A stretch of 45,258 nucleotides of DNA from Microvirga subterranea (GTDB lineage Bacteria > Pseudomonadota > Alphaproteobacteria > Rhizobiales > Beijerinckiaceae): positions 1-45,258 of the forward strand of contig NZ_QQBB01000019.1 in assembly GCF_003350535.1 (NCBI RefSeq). Reading direction: 5' to 3'. A model generated the notes under the pieces. The model ran no database searches. It was not told the origin of the DNA and worked only from the letters and a program-made list of their open reading frames with translations. Shown piece by piece: positions 7,624-14,872 of this stretch. The position numbers and the translations under genes were made by a program. Within the stretch, counting starts at the first letter, position 1. Each line of letters begins with the position of its first letter.

Positions 7624-8210
7624 GGCTTCAGCTCATCACCCCGCCGGCGGTCGAGCCAGTCACCCTTGATGAGGTGAAGGATCATCTGCGCGTCACCAAT
7701 GATCTCGAGGACGATCTCCTCTCGAACCTCATCACCACGGCACGGCAGAAGCTGGATGGCCCGCGCGGGCTCCTGGGACGAGCGCTGATTACCCAGACAT
7801 GGACGGCCACTCTGGACGGCTTCCCGCGGGTGATCGATCTCCCCTTCGCTCCTGTGAGTGCCGTGAGCGCCATCACCTACCGAGACACAACTGGGATCGA
7901 GCAGACCCTCGCAGCCGACGCCTACATGGTCGCGGGCCTTCTCGATGATCATCTGACAGCCATCAGCCCCGTGTGCGGTAAGTCCTGGCCCTTCATCCCG
8001 TACTCCCCGGGCAGGGTCTCCGTCACCTTCACGGCCGGCTATGGAGATGCGCCGGAGGACGTTCCGGAGCCTATCCGCACCGCGATCAAGATGCTTGTCG
8101 GGCATCTTTACAAGAACCGGGAGGCCGTCACGGTCGCATCCGGCTCCATGATGGAGACGCCGATCGGCTGGCAGGACCTGGTGGCTGATTACCGGATCCG
8201 GGGGTTCTGA
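7620..8210 (+). CDS. Head-tail connector (phiE125 gp8 / HK97 gp6 family)
   Basis: A 196-residue connector that stacks under the portal. The N-terminus (PPAVEPVTLDEVKDHLRV), the central INxIxYxD-like SAITYRDTTGIEQTL, and the ending VTFTAGYGDAPEDVPEPI, then AIKMLVGHLYKNRE are diagnostic of the phiE125 gp8 family. It overlaps the HNH gene by 4 bases and the adaptor by one. With the adaptor it would form the docking face for a tail, yet no tail gene follows in the element. Confidence 0.92.
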   Translation: MRLQLITPPAVEPVTLDEVKDHLRVTNDLEDDLLSNLITTARQKLDGPRGLLGRALITQTWTATLDGFPRVIDLPFAPVSAVSAITYRDTTGIEQTLAADAYMVAGLLDDHLTAISPVCGKSWPFIPYSPGRVSVTFTAGYGDAPEDVPEPIRTAIKMLVGHLYKNREAVTVASGSMMETPIGWQDLVADYRIRGF

Positions 8211-8527
8211 TGCGCGCAGGCCTCATGGATCGGCGGATCTCGATCGAGCACTACACATCCGTTCCGGACGAATACGGGAACGAGGTGCCGACCTGGGCCG
8301 AGATGGCAAACGTCTGGGCCTCTGTGCAGCAGGAGACCGGCCGGGAGTTCATCCAGGCCTCCGCCATTACCCCGGAGCGCCGCGTGGTCTTCCGCATCCG
8401 CTGGATGGATGGCATCACCACGGCTCACCGGATCATCTATGACAGCCGGCAGCACGACATCCACGAGGTCAGAGAACTCGGCCGCCGTGAAGGGATCGAG
8501 CTTCACACCACTGCGACAGGTGCCTGA
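8210..8527 (+). CDS. Head-tail adaptor (Phage_H_T_join family)
   Basis: A 105-residue head closure or adaptor protein. MDRRISIEHYTSVPDEYGNE, then WASVQQETGREF and RRVVFRIRWMDGI followed by the HDIHEVRELGRREGIEL strand pattern fit the family well. In HK97-like phages this is the last head protein and the surface the tail binds. In a tail-less satellite it would set which helper tails can be used. The stop and the next start share one base. Confidence 0.92.
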   Translation: MRAGLMDRRISIEHYTSVPDEYGNEVPTWAEMANVWASVQQETGREFIQASAITPERRVVFRIRWMDGITTAHRIIYDSRQHDIHEVRELGRREGIELHTTATGA

Positions 8528-8937
8528 TGCGCGGTCGCAAGCCAAACCTTCAGATGATCGAGGGCGGCCTCTCCAAGGTCCCGCGTCCGCCGGCTTGGCT
8601 GCCGGATGAGGCGAAGGATGAGTGGAAGCGCATCCTCCCGAGCCTGATCAAGCGCAAGGTTCTCACCGATACCGACATGGGCACTGTCGAGGCTTACTGC
8701 CTCGCAGCCGGGACCGTTCGCCGCTCCCAGGCAACTATTGCCCGGGAAGGCGACACTGTCGAGACAAACACAGGCACGAAGCGCCACCCGGCTTTCCAGA
8801 CCATGTTCCAGAGTCTGACCGAACAGCGCCGCCTTGCTGCGGAGTTGGGCCTCACGCCCGCTTCACGCATGAAGGCCGGCAAGCCACCCGAGGGAGAAGA
8901 GGGCTATGACGACCCTTATTCCGACTTGGGTATTTGA
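8527..8937 (+). CDS. Terminase small subunit (P27 family)
   Basis: A 136-residue TerS of the P27 family, which recognises the packaging site and hands the DNA to TerL. The start MRGRKPNLQMIEG, then PPAWLPDEAKDEWKRI, YCLAAGTVRRSQATI and the ETNTGTKRHPAFQ segment are typical. The terminase genes come last in this operon, whereas most HK97-type phages put them ahead of the portal. An element-specific TerS lets a satellite package its own DNA in preference to the helper's. It overlaps terL by 32 bases. Confidence 0.92.
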   Translation: MRGRKPNLQMIEGGLSKVPRPPAWLPDEAKDEWKRILPSLIKRKVLTDTDMGTVEAYCLAAGTVRRSQATIAREGDTVETNTGTKRHPAFQTMFQSLTEQRRLAAELGLTPASRMKAGKPPEGEEGYDDPYSDLGI

Positions 8938-10513
8938 CGACAGCCCCATCCCGGATCCTCAAGGCCGGGCCGAGCGCATGCTTCGGTTTGCGGACCTGTT
9001 GCAGCATCCGAAGGCAGACGGTCCCGACAGGCGCCCTCTCAAGTCCAAATGGCAGCGCCGGATCATCGAGCGGATCTATGGCCCCTCCGACGAGAGCGGC
9101 AAGCGCCAGGTGAAAACCGTCTTCGCTCTCCTGCCTCGAGGCGCCCGCAAGACCACACTCGCCTCTGTCCTGGCTCTCGGCCACACCATCGGCCCGGAGC
9201 AGCGCCCGGGCGGTCAGGTGGTCTCGGCCGCCAGCGACAGGACACAGGCCCGCCTTGCCTTTGATGAGGCCTCAGACATGATTCGCGCCGATCCGCGGCT
9301 ACTGGATGCAACCCGGCTCCGGGACACGAAAAACCGGATCGAGCACAAGAAGAGCCGGAGCAACTATGTCGCCATCTCGGCAGACGGTGATGCGCAGCAC
9401 GGCAAGACACCTGTCTTCGTGTTGGCGGACGAGCTCCACGTGTGGCGCGGCTTCAGCCTTTGGAATGCTCTGAAGACTGGAGTCTCCAAAACACCCGGCT
9501 CCCTCACCATCGTGATCACGACGGCCGGCGAGCGCCCGGAAGGGATCTGCTGGGAGCTGTTCCAGTATGCCCTCAGGTGCCACAACGACCCGGCAAAAGA
9601 TCCCTCTTTCCTGCCGATCCTGTTCCAGGCTGATGCCCGCGCGGATTGGGAAGACGAAGAACTCTGGCGCCTGGTCAATCCAGGCTTGGACGAGGGTTTC
9701 CCCGATCTCGACGAGCTGCGGGCCGAGGCGCGGCTTGCCCGCGAACTTCCAAAGCTCCGGGAAGGTTTCAAGCAGACACACCTCAACATCTGGTCGGACG
9801 GCAGTGCGGCCGGCTGGGTGGAGATGGCGATCTATGACGAGGCAGCCGATCCGATCGACGAGGATGCCCTCGAGGGCGAGGCCTGTTGGCTCGCGGTCGA
9901 CATGTCGAAGAGCTATGACCTCACTGCCATTGTGGCGGCATTCCCGCACGAGGACAGCGGCTGGCAGGTTCTGACGTTCCCCTTCCTCCCGGAGGCAGCT
10001 TTCAAGCGCCGGGCGCAGGAACTGCCGGACGTTCCCTGGCAGCAATGGCGCGACGAAGGTTTGCTCACTGTCATCCCGGGCGACCTGATCGATGACACCG
10101 TGATTGAGGCCAAGATCCGGGAGCTTTGCGACACCTACGACGTGCAGGAGATCGCGTTCGATCCGAAGTTCGCCGCAAAGATCATGGGCAACCTCATTGC
10201 GGACGATCTGCCGGCGGTCGAGCTGCCGCAGCGACCTATGACCATGGGGCCGTTCTACAACGAATTGCAGAAAGCCATCATCGCCCGCCGTTTCCGTCAT
10301 GGCGGCCACCCGGTGCTCCGGTGGTGCGTGCAAAATGCCGTGCCGATCTACGGCGACACCGGGCTCCCTTACCTGTCGAAGCGCAAAAGCACGCAGGCGA
10401 TCGATTGCATCGTGGCGGCTGCCATGGCGACGGGCCGCGCCGATGCCAGGAACGGCGGGCCATCCATTTACGAGAACCTTGAGGAGCGCCCGATGGGACT
10501 CTTGGTGATTTGA
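8906..10513 (+). CDS. Terminase large subunit (Terminase_1 family)
   Basis: A 535-residue packaging motor with N-terminal ATPase and C-terminal RNase H-like nuclease. The ATPase has a Walker A-like loop LPRGARKTT (76-84) and Walker B VFVLADE (170-176). The nuclease acids are visible as Asp332 (LAVDMSKSYD), Asp419 (EIAFDPKFA) and Asp500 (STQAIDCIVAA). Walker A is slightly odd: Arg where Gly usually precedes Lys (GARKT rather than GxGKT). Other terminases also vary here, and every other catalytic residue is present, so it is probably active. It is the last gene of the head operon and meets a convergent block 33 bases on. Confidence 0.93.
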   Translation: MTTLIPTWVFDDSPIPDPQGRAERMLRFADLLQHPKADGPDRRPLKSKWQRRIIERIYGPSDESGKRQVKTVFALLPRGARKTTLASVLALGHTIGPEQRPGGQVVSAASDRTQARLAFDEASDMIRADPRLLDATRLRDTKNRIEHKKSRSNYVAISADGDAQHGKTPVFVLADELHVWRGFSLWNALKTGVSKTPGSLTIVITTAGERPEGICWELFQYALRCHNDPAKDPSFLPILFQADARADWEDEELWRLVNPGLDEGFPDLDELRAEARLARELPKLREGFKQTHLNIWSDGSAAGWVEMAIYDEAADPIDEDALEGEACWLAVDMSKSYDLTAIVAAFPHEDSGWQVLTFPFLPEAAFKRRAQELPDVPWQQWRDEGLLTVIPGDLIDDTVIEAKIRELCDTYDVQEIAFDPKFAAKIMGNLIADDLPAVELPQRPMTMGPFYNELQKAIIARRFRHGGHPVLRWCVQNAVPIYGDTGLPYLSKRKSTQAIDCIVAAAMATGRADARNGGPSIYENLEERPMGLLVI

Positions 10514-10546
10514 GGAAAGGTAAGAACAACACCGGCTGTTGGAGAT

Positions 10547-11494
10547 CTATTGCACTCGAATTCCCGTGTTGCGGAGCACAGCAGAAGATAAGTGCCGGCT
10601 CATCTCGGAAAGGACCATTTGAGAAATGGCCGCAATTATCAGAACCCCAAGAACGGCAAGCACTCTATGTAACGGCTTGCCAGCCGTCTTGCGCCAAGTA
10701 AGAACCAGCAACTGCGTCACAACTCCTGTGGCAGCGCCCCCAACAATAACCGTGCCGACAACAGGGTTGTGGGATGCAACAAATACGCCAAATATCACCA
10801 GTAATATCAATCCATATAACCAGTTGCTCCCGATGAAATACTTCGTGAACGCAGACTCCGGCTCATGGCTTATTGCTATTTCGTTATTATGTCTGTTCTG
10901 GATCGCGCCAAGTGCATCAGATCTACCTTGATTTTCTAGGTGCGCGCTTTTGTTTGCGTGCGAAGCAGACAAATCTGGCGGACTAAAAAGCCCTTGCACG
11001 TCACTCGCCTTTTTCCATTCGAGCCAACCAGCTCTCCATACCAAGGTAGTGGGTGCAATCTTATGAGCCGAGATCAGATGCACAAGTTTAGTAAATTCGT
11101 AAGGTCCCTTATTCTGACCTTCATGCTGAACGTACCAAAATCTGTCTGTGTGAACCTGCTCGAGCGTCTTCGATGCTTCATGTGATCCTTGTCCTTCGAG
11201 TTTCACCAGCACTGCTGGGGGCTCCTCCTGAGAAATCTCAGCTACAGCCCCATGTGCCGACTGGCTTTCAAGTTCTGATAGCCTATCCTGAATTCTGATC
11301 TGTAGCCTAACAGCGGCCGGAGTGGACTTGGGAGCTAGTGCGGCTTCGATCTGGCGCAGGATGTCCGGATTAGCCCAATGAAGATCTGCGAGTTCTTTCA
11401 GATTCACGACGGGAAACTTTGTCAGTCTCGTATTGCCCGTACCCTCAGGCGAGCCGGTTATATTACTGACGGGATTGTCACTCGTGGAAGACAA
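10547..11494 (-). CDS. GYF_2-domain membrane protein, unknown function
   Basis: A 315-residue protein starting at TTG 11494, supported by a very good Shine-Dalgarno (AAGGAG, 5-6 bases upstream). Residues 119-171 form a GYF_2 domain (WYVQHEGQNKGPYEFTKLVH, then VWRAGWLEWKKASDV), a peptide-binding fold often joined to membrane segments. Three hydrophobic segments follow at about 225-240, 248-267 and 282-297. It lies leftward in an AT-richer block behind terL and shares no operon with the head genes. Such cargo in satellites often serves exclusion or defence, but nothing here proves that. Confidence 0.75.
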   Translation of the reverse strand: MSSTSDNPVSNITGSPEGTGNTRLTKFPVVNLKELADLHWANPDILRQIEAALAPKSTPAAVRLQIRIQDRLSELESQSAHGAVAEISQEEPPAVLVKLEGQGSHEASKTLEQVHTDRFWYVQHEGQNKGPYEFTKLVHLISAHKIAPTTLVWRAGWLEWKKASDVQGLFSPPDLSASHANKSAHLENQGRSDALGAIQNRHNNEIAISHEPESAFTKYFIGSNWLYGLILLVIFGVFVASHNPVVGTVIVGGAATGVVTQLLVLTWRKTAGKPLHRVLAVLGVLIIAAISQMVLSEMSRHLSSAVLRNTGIRVQ

Positions 11495-11580
11495 GTTTTC
11501 TCCTTGCTTTGTCCTAGTCCAAAGGTGCCTAGGCCGGGATTAGTCCGCAAGGCTGCCCGGCCTCTCTCATGTGTGCTCGC

Positions 11581-12150
11581 TTACTGAGCCTGTTGCTGAG
11601 AACTGCCGGCCGCCTGTGCCGCTTGAGTGGGCTGAGAGGCCGCTCGCCTTACATCTGACTTGGCGATTGCGTCGGCAACGGCATCGCCCGGCTTCCGGCC
11701 TCTATCAAGGGCTTCCTTGAGATCGTTCATGGTCTGCTGGATGCCGGCCGTGTCCGGATGGTTATTCAGCGGAGTAACCCGTTCGAATGCTGAGCCTGGG
11801 TTTGTGACGATGGCCGGATCGACAACCATGCGCGTGCCTCCTCCGATGGAGAGGTAAGTTGCGGTGAGCCGGGCCTTCGGAACCCCATCATAACGGCTTC
11901 CAAAGAACATGTGTGCCATCGCATTATTGGGTACGATCTCACCCACAACCTGGAGGTCCGTGTCCTTCGTAATCGTATAGCCACGATTGACCAAGTAGCC
12001 GGCCCAAGCCGACTTAACATCTGCCGCTGGCCGGGCGACCGTGATCTCGGGACGACCGCTGGCGGTCTGGTGCTGAACTGTCTGGCAGCCGGAAAGAACC
12101 AAGCCGAGCGCAACGGCGCCGGCGATAGTCATACGCATTGTTTGCCCCAT
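11581..12150 (-). CDS. Predicted lipoprotein, unknown function
   Basis: A 189-residue protein with a signal peptide and lipobox (VALGLVLSGCQ, Cys near 22), so it should be anchored in an outer or inner membrane. The mature part has a mixed alpha/beta region (ADVKSAWAGYLVNRGYTITK) and ends in a low-complexity Gln/Ala tail (QPTQAAQAAGSSQQQAQ). No family was recognised. It is encoded leftward, 86 bases upstream of the GYF gene. Prophage and satellite lipoproteins can block superinfection, which is one possibility here. Confidence 0.7.
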   Translation of the reverse strand: MGQTMRMTIAGAVALGLVLSGCQTVQHQTASGRPEITVARPAADVKSAWAGYLVNRGYTITKDTDLQVVGEIVPNNAMAHMFFGSRYDGVPKARLTATYLSIGGGTRMVVDPAIVTNPGSAFERVTPLNNHPDTAGIQQTMNDLKEALDRGRKPGDAVADAIAKSDVRRAASQPTQAAQAAGSSQQQAQ

Positions 12151-12301
12151 AGCCGAAAATCGGTCCGGCTAGGAAAGGATAACCTAGGTCGACTCCGCAA
12201 CAGCAAAGCATGCCTGATGAGGCGTGCACGTGTAGGTTTTGTTTCGGGTGGCGCACACATGCCACACTTGAGAGGCCTGCGGGCATTTCTACGAACTCAC
12301 G

Positions 12302-12348
12302 AGGTGCCCTGGCCGAGGTGTCGGAAGAGGAAACCGGCCAGGGCACCT
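12302..12348. repeat. 14-bp inverted repeat resembling the att core
   Basis: AGGTGCCCTGGCCG (12302-12315) and its exact complement CGGCCAGGGCACCT (12335-12348) enclose a 19-base loop. The arms resemble the attachment core with one C missing (GGTGCCCTGGCCG against GGTGCCCCTGGCCG). It may be a hairpin, a relic of recombination, or chance. No U-run follows on either strand. Confidence 0.45.
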
Positions 12349-12653
12349 GCGGCCCCAAGGGAGGGCGCCGCAATCCAGAGCTAGGCCAGCAGTTCTATTG
12401 ATCAATGAGGCAGTGCGAGAGGGTTTTTGTTCGGCCAAGCTGAAACCCTTCTCCCAATCAGCCATTCCATAGCCGAGGGCTAGCGACATCCGGCCTTCAA
12501 GGACCAGGGCCTCTTCACTTACTTGGAAGAGCGGGTGGCGAGGCCTTTCCCTTGGAAGGGGCCGACCTCTTTCAGGTGCCTTGAGCTGAACTGACCGCCC
12601 TTGAACGGGATGAGCAGGTGGCCCGGTGGGTCGAACTTACAGAACTCAAAAAC

Positions 12654-12678
12654 CTTTCGTCTCAAGTTGAGACGAAAG
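12654..12678. repeat. Perfect 12-1-12 palindrome
   Basis: CTTTCGTCTCAA, G, TTGAGACGAAAG. A perfect 25-base palindrome this long could be an operator or a transcript hairpin. It lies 104 bases past the stop of the leftward zinc-ribbon gene, with no U-run. Its CTCAA/TTGAG core recurs in the inverted repeats at 13743-13797 on the other side of that gene. Confidence 0.6.
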
Positions 12679-12781
12679 CAGGTGGGCGCGGGAACAAGGG
12701 TGGCCTGAACGAGGCAAGGATCAGCCCACAAGACTGCTTGGTCTTCGGGATGGTCACGGTGCTCGCAGGATCTTCAAAGCC

Positions 12782-13618
12782 CTACTTCCTAGTGCGGCTT
12801 GCCGATATGTCTGCGTTCAGTTTGTTTATAGCAGTCGAGAGAGCTTTCCTCCGCTCCTCCTCCTTCCGGAGGCGCAGGTCTTCTTCGAGGATTATTTCAA
12901 TCGACTCTTTCATAAGTGGGAAGGCAGAGCGGCAGGCCTCTTCGGAGAGTTCATGAACTCCGACGCTAAGTATTCCATAGATCGTCTTATGCTCTACCAG
13001 GAATTTCGGCAGGTAATCTTGCAACATATCGATCTTATCAACGACTTTTGATCTGCGATATTGCTCTGCGTCAACTTGATCTTTGTGGAGTTCAAATCTG
13101 CGATCTAGCAGACGCTCAAAAACCCGGCGCAAATAAACGAACGAACCAATGCCAACACCGTGAGCAGCTAGGCCTATTGCTTTACTGAACTCATGCCGAT
13201 CAGTTTTGCTAAGCTGCTTTACAAGCGGTGCAGCATCCTTCTGCGCGATATCGGCCAATGATGGAAACTGACCAATTTTAGTAAAAGTGTCATTAGACTT
13301 GAGCACAAAAGCGAGGACACTGTGATCGGAATTCCTCCGACACTTATAGTTTAGATCGTACCTGCCGTTACCATGTGTACCCCCATAATGGGGCCCACTG
13401 CGCTCGAATATACTTTCGTTGTTGCAATGCGGGCAAAATGCATCGAACGGGTTTGCCTCGTTCCTGAGGGTCCGAGAAAAATCTTGAGGGTTCTTGAGGG
13501 TGGTTTTCTGGTAAAGCGGAACCTCGAATATGAACTCTTGCATATCAGAAGCTTTGTGGACTGTACCATCAACACCTTCGTTGCTTTCTTCCGTCACGCT
13601 CTGCCCCATTGGTTTCAC
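12782..13618 (-). CDS. Zinc-ribbon protein with a DUF4145/HEPN-like helical domain
   Basis: A 278-residue protein, probably starting at GTG 13618 (AGGA just upstream); ATG 13609 is possible. Residues 60-100 carry a likely zinc ribbon: CPHC at 62-65 and C93-x5-H99. Residues 140-248 are helical with the pattern GSFVYLRRVFERLL, then YGILSVGVHELSEEAC, which resembles DUF4145-type HEPN-like domains found in defence-linked and uncharacterised proteins. The tail is a charged helix. No RNase RxxxxH motif is evident, so nuclease activity is not claimed. It lies in the AT-richer cargo block, with long palindromes on both sides. Confidence 0.65.
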   Translation of the reverse strand: MKPMGQSVTEESNEGVDGTVHKASDMQEFIFEVPLYQKTTLKNPQDFSRTLRNEANPFDAFCPHCNNESIFERSGPHYGGTHGNGRYDLNYKCRRNSDHSVLAFVLKSNDTFTKIGQFPSLADIAQKDAAPLVKQLSKTDRHEFSKAIGLAAHGVGIGSFVYLRRVFERLLDRRFELHKDQVDAEQYRRSKVVDKIDMLQDYLPKFLVEHKTIYGILSVGVHELSEEACRSAFPLMKESIEIILEEDLRLRKEEERRKALSTAINKLNADISASRTRK

Positions 13619-13740
13619 ATGATCCTAGCGGGCGGGGAAACCTAGATCAACGAGTCCTCACTGTAGAAGGCTCTACCGAGCATAGGCGCGCGAAACCCTC
13701 CCGCCTTGCTGGGCGGTGATTTCCATAGTGTGGATTCACT

Positions 13741-13797
13741 ACTCTCAAACCCTTGTGGCGCTTGGGTTTGAGGGGCAGGTGACCTCAAACTTGAGGA
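13741..13797. repeat. Pair of inverted repeats between two cargo genes
   Basis: CTCAAACCC and GGGTTTGAG form a 9-bp stem with an 11-base loop (13743-13771), followed by CCTCAA, AC, TTGAGG (13783-13796). Both lie just past the stop of the leftward membrane-protein gene (13810) and could end its transcript, though no U-run follows. The shared CTCAA/TTGAG core with 12654-12678 might instead mark a common protein-binding site. Confidence 0.45.
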
Positions 13798-13809
13798 AAG
13801 TGATTCAGC

Positions 13810-14583
13810 CTACTTAGCTCTTGCTTTTGCAGCGTCGCGCTTCAGCCTGAAATCCACGAGCGTTCCCGGATCTGGGTTGCCAAACTGTACGTGGCTAAGC
13901 CTTCCACCAACGTGGACAATTTCGCCGCCCAGATCTCTATATGTCTCTAGCAGCCCCTCGAGCAAAGAAATCATGATATCGGCTGGCGCATCCTTAAGTA
14001 CAGCTGGCTCGAGTTCGACTCTCAGAGTGGCATAGACTGAGATAACGTCTCCTGCAATCGAAGGTCCTAGCAGGCCGATTTTTGAAATGTTCTCGTCAAA
14101 TACTGTAGTTCGAAATCGTGGGAAGCGATATTCAAATAGGCTTGTGCTCTTCGCTTGTAGGAGCTTTTCGTACATATGCTTCTGCACGACAATCGACTGT
14201 ATCGTGTTGTGTACTTGGCGATGCAGAGCAAAAAGCTCCGCGTGTACTGAAGCTGCGAGCACTTTTGTTTCGCGATCCGTCTGCCGCTGTGCTTGCTCGT
14301 CCGCGAGCTCAGATTGATGAATACGGGCATCTCGGTCGAGCGTCGCACGGTGCTCCTGCGAGGCAATGAGGTTTTGAAAACCACGCCGCGTCTGCCACGC
14401 GATCGTGCCGAGGCCTACGATGCCCGCAATTAAGGTTGCTACTGGCTGAGGAAGCGCTGCCAGGATCGAAAGCAGATCCCGTTGGTTGGCAACGAAAAGC
14501 AGCAGGTTGAAGAGTAGCAAAATGCCCAGGACGGGGACCCCCCACCGCGATTGGGTCCATCTGGGCCGCACCCTATCGCTCAC
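13810..14583 (-). CDS. Two-helix membrane protein with coiled coil, unknown function
   Basis: A 257-residue protein with two membrane helices (about 14-33 and 46-63), then a charged coiled-coil stretch (about 72-108) and a soluble helical and mixed domain. GTG 14583 overlaps the stop of the small upstream gene (GTGA), so the pair is translationally coupled. No family was recognised. A short ribbon-helix-helix-like protein coupled to a membrane protein is reminiscent of autoregulated toxin or exclusion cassettes, but neither part has been identified as such. Confidence 0.7.
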   Translation of the reverse strand: MSDRVRPRWTQSRWGVPVLGILLLFNLLLFVANQRDLLSILAALPQPVATLIAGIVGLGTIAWQTRRGFQNLIASQEHRATLDRDARIHQSELADEQAQRQTDRETKVLAASVHAELFALHRQVHNTIQSIVVQKHMYEKLLQAKSTSLFEYRFPRFRTTVFDENISKIGLLGPSIAGDVISVYATLRVELEPAVLKDAPADIMISLLEGLLETYRDLGGEIVHVGGRLSHVQFGNPDPGTLVDFRLKRDAAKARAK

Positions 14584-14738
14584 TTCAGGTAGCCCTTTTC
14601 CTTCAAGTACTCGATCAGGAGTTTTTCCATGAGGGACGCAAGAGAACGACTGTCATCGGCGGCAGCCTTTTCCCCGGCAGCTTTCACTGATGGTCGCATG
14701 CGGACCTGGAAAACAGCAGTCTTCTTCTCGTCTTGCAT
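14580..14738 (-). CDS. Small ribbon-helix-helix-like protein
   Basis: A 52-residue protein; ATG 14738 is preferred although the frame stays open to TTG 14762. The pattern AVFQVRMRPSVKAAGEKAA, then SLASLMEKLLIEYLKEKG fits an Arc/MetJ-like ribbon-helix-helix: a beta strand, then two helices. It probably binds DNA as a dimer and may repress its own promoter in 14739-14872. It overlaps the membrane-protein gene by 4 bases. It is short, so the family call is by pattern only. Confidence 0.6.
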   Translation of the reverse strand: MQDEKKTAVFQVRMRPSVKAAGEKAAADDSRSLASLMEKLLIEYLKEKGYLK

Positions 14739-14755
14739 TTTGTATATCGGTCCGG

Positions 14756-14784
14756 TTGACAATCCACCTGTATGCTGATTGTAT
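14756..14784 (+). promoter_or_regulatory. Candidate promoter for the Tat-signal protein
   Basis: TTGACA at 14756-14761, then 17 bases, then TTGTAT at 14779-14784. The -35 is perfect and the -10 only partial. It would read rightward through the hairpin at 14809-14843 to the ATG at 14873. It also overlaps the region from which the leftward ribbon-helix-helix gene must be transcribed. Confidence 0.35.
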
Positions 14785-14808
14785 CCCTAAGCGACATACA
14801 AACGCAAC

Positions 14809-14843
14809 GGCCGCGCTGGGTGTTACGAGCACCCAGCGCGGCC
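14809..14843. repeat. Perfect 14-bp hairpin in a leader or divergent promoter region
   Basis: GGCCGCGCTGGGTG, loop TTACGAG, CACCCAGCGCGGCC. The stem is perfect and GC-rich. It sits 29 bases before the Tat-protein ATG and after a candidate rightward promoter. Read leftward it is followed by a weak T-rich run (GTTGCGTTTG), so it could also be a leftward terminator insulating the ribbon-helix-helix gene. Confidence 0.6.
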
Positions 14844-14872
14844 TGACCATTCAACGCTATTAGGAGCGCTTC

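Larger units (their letters stand above)
12151..12781. other. Non-coding gap with strong inverted repeats
   Basis: About 630 bases with no credible gene: short frames exist on both strands, but none has a ribosome site, family resemblance or suitable codon use. It holds two strong inverted repeats (12302-12348 and 12654-12678), annotated separately. It may contain the leader of the lipoprotein gene on the left and the terminator region of the leftward zinc-ribbon gene on the right. Confidence 0.5.

Noticed and set aside
3930..10513. Alphaproteobacterial gene transfer agent (RcGTA-like) cluster
   Set aside because: GTA clusters carry tail genes, have TerL first, and are not bounded by att repeats or paired with an integrase. 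This operon has TerL last and an integrase with tRNA target.
12210..12956. Short open frames in the gap before the zinc-ribbon gene
   Set aside because: They have no ribosome site or family resemblance, and they overlap a supported gene on the other strand or the palindromes.
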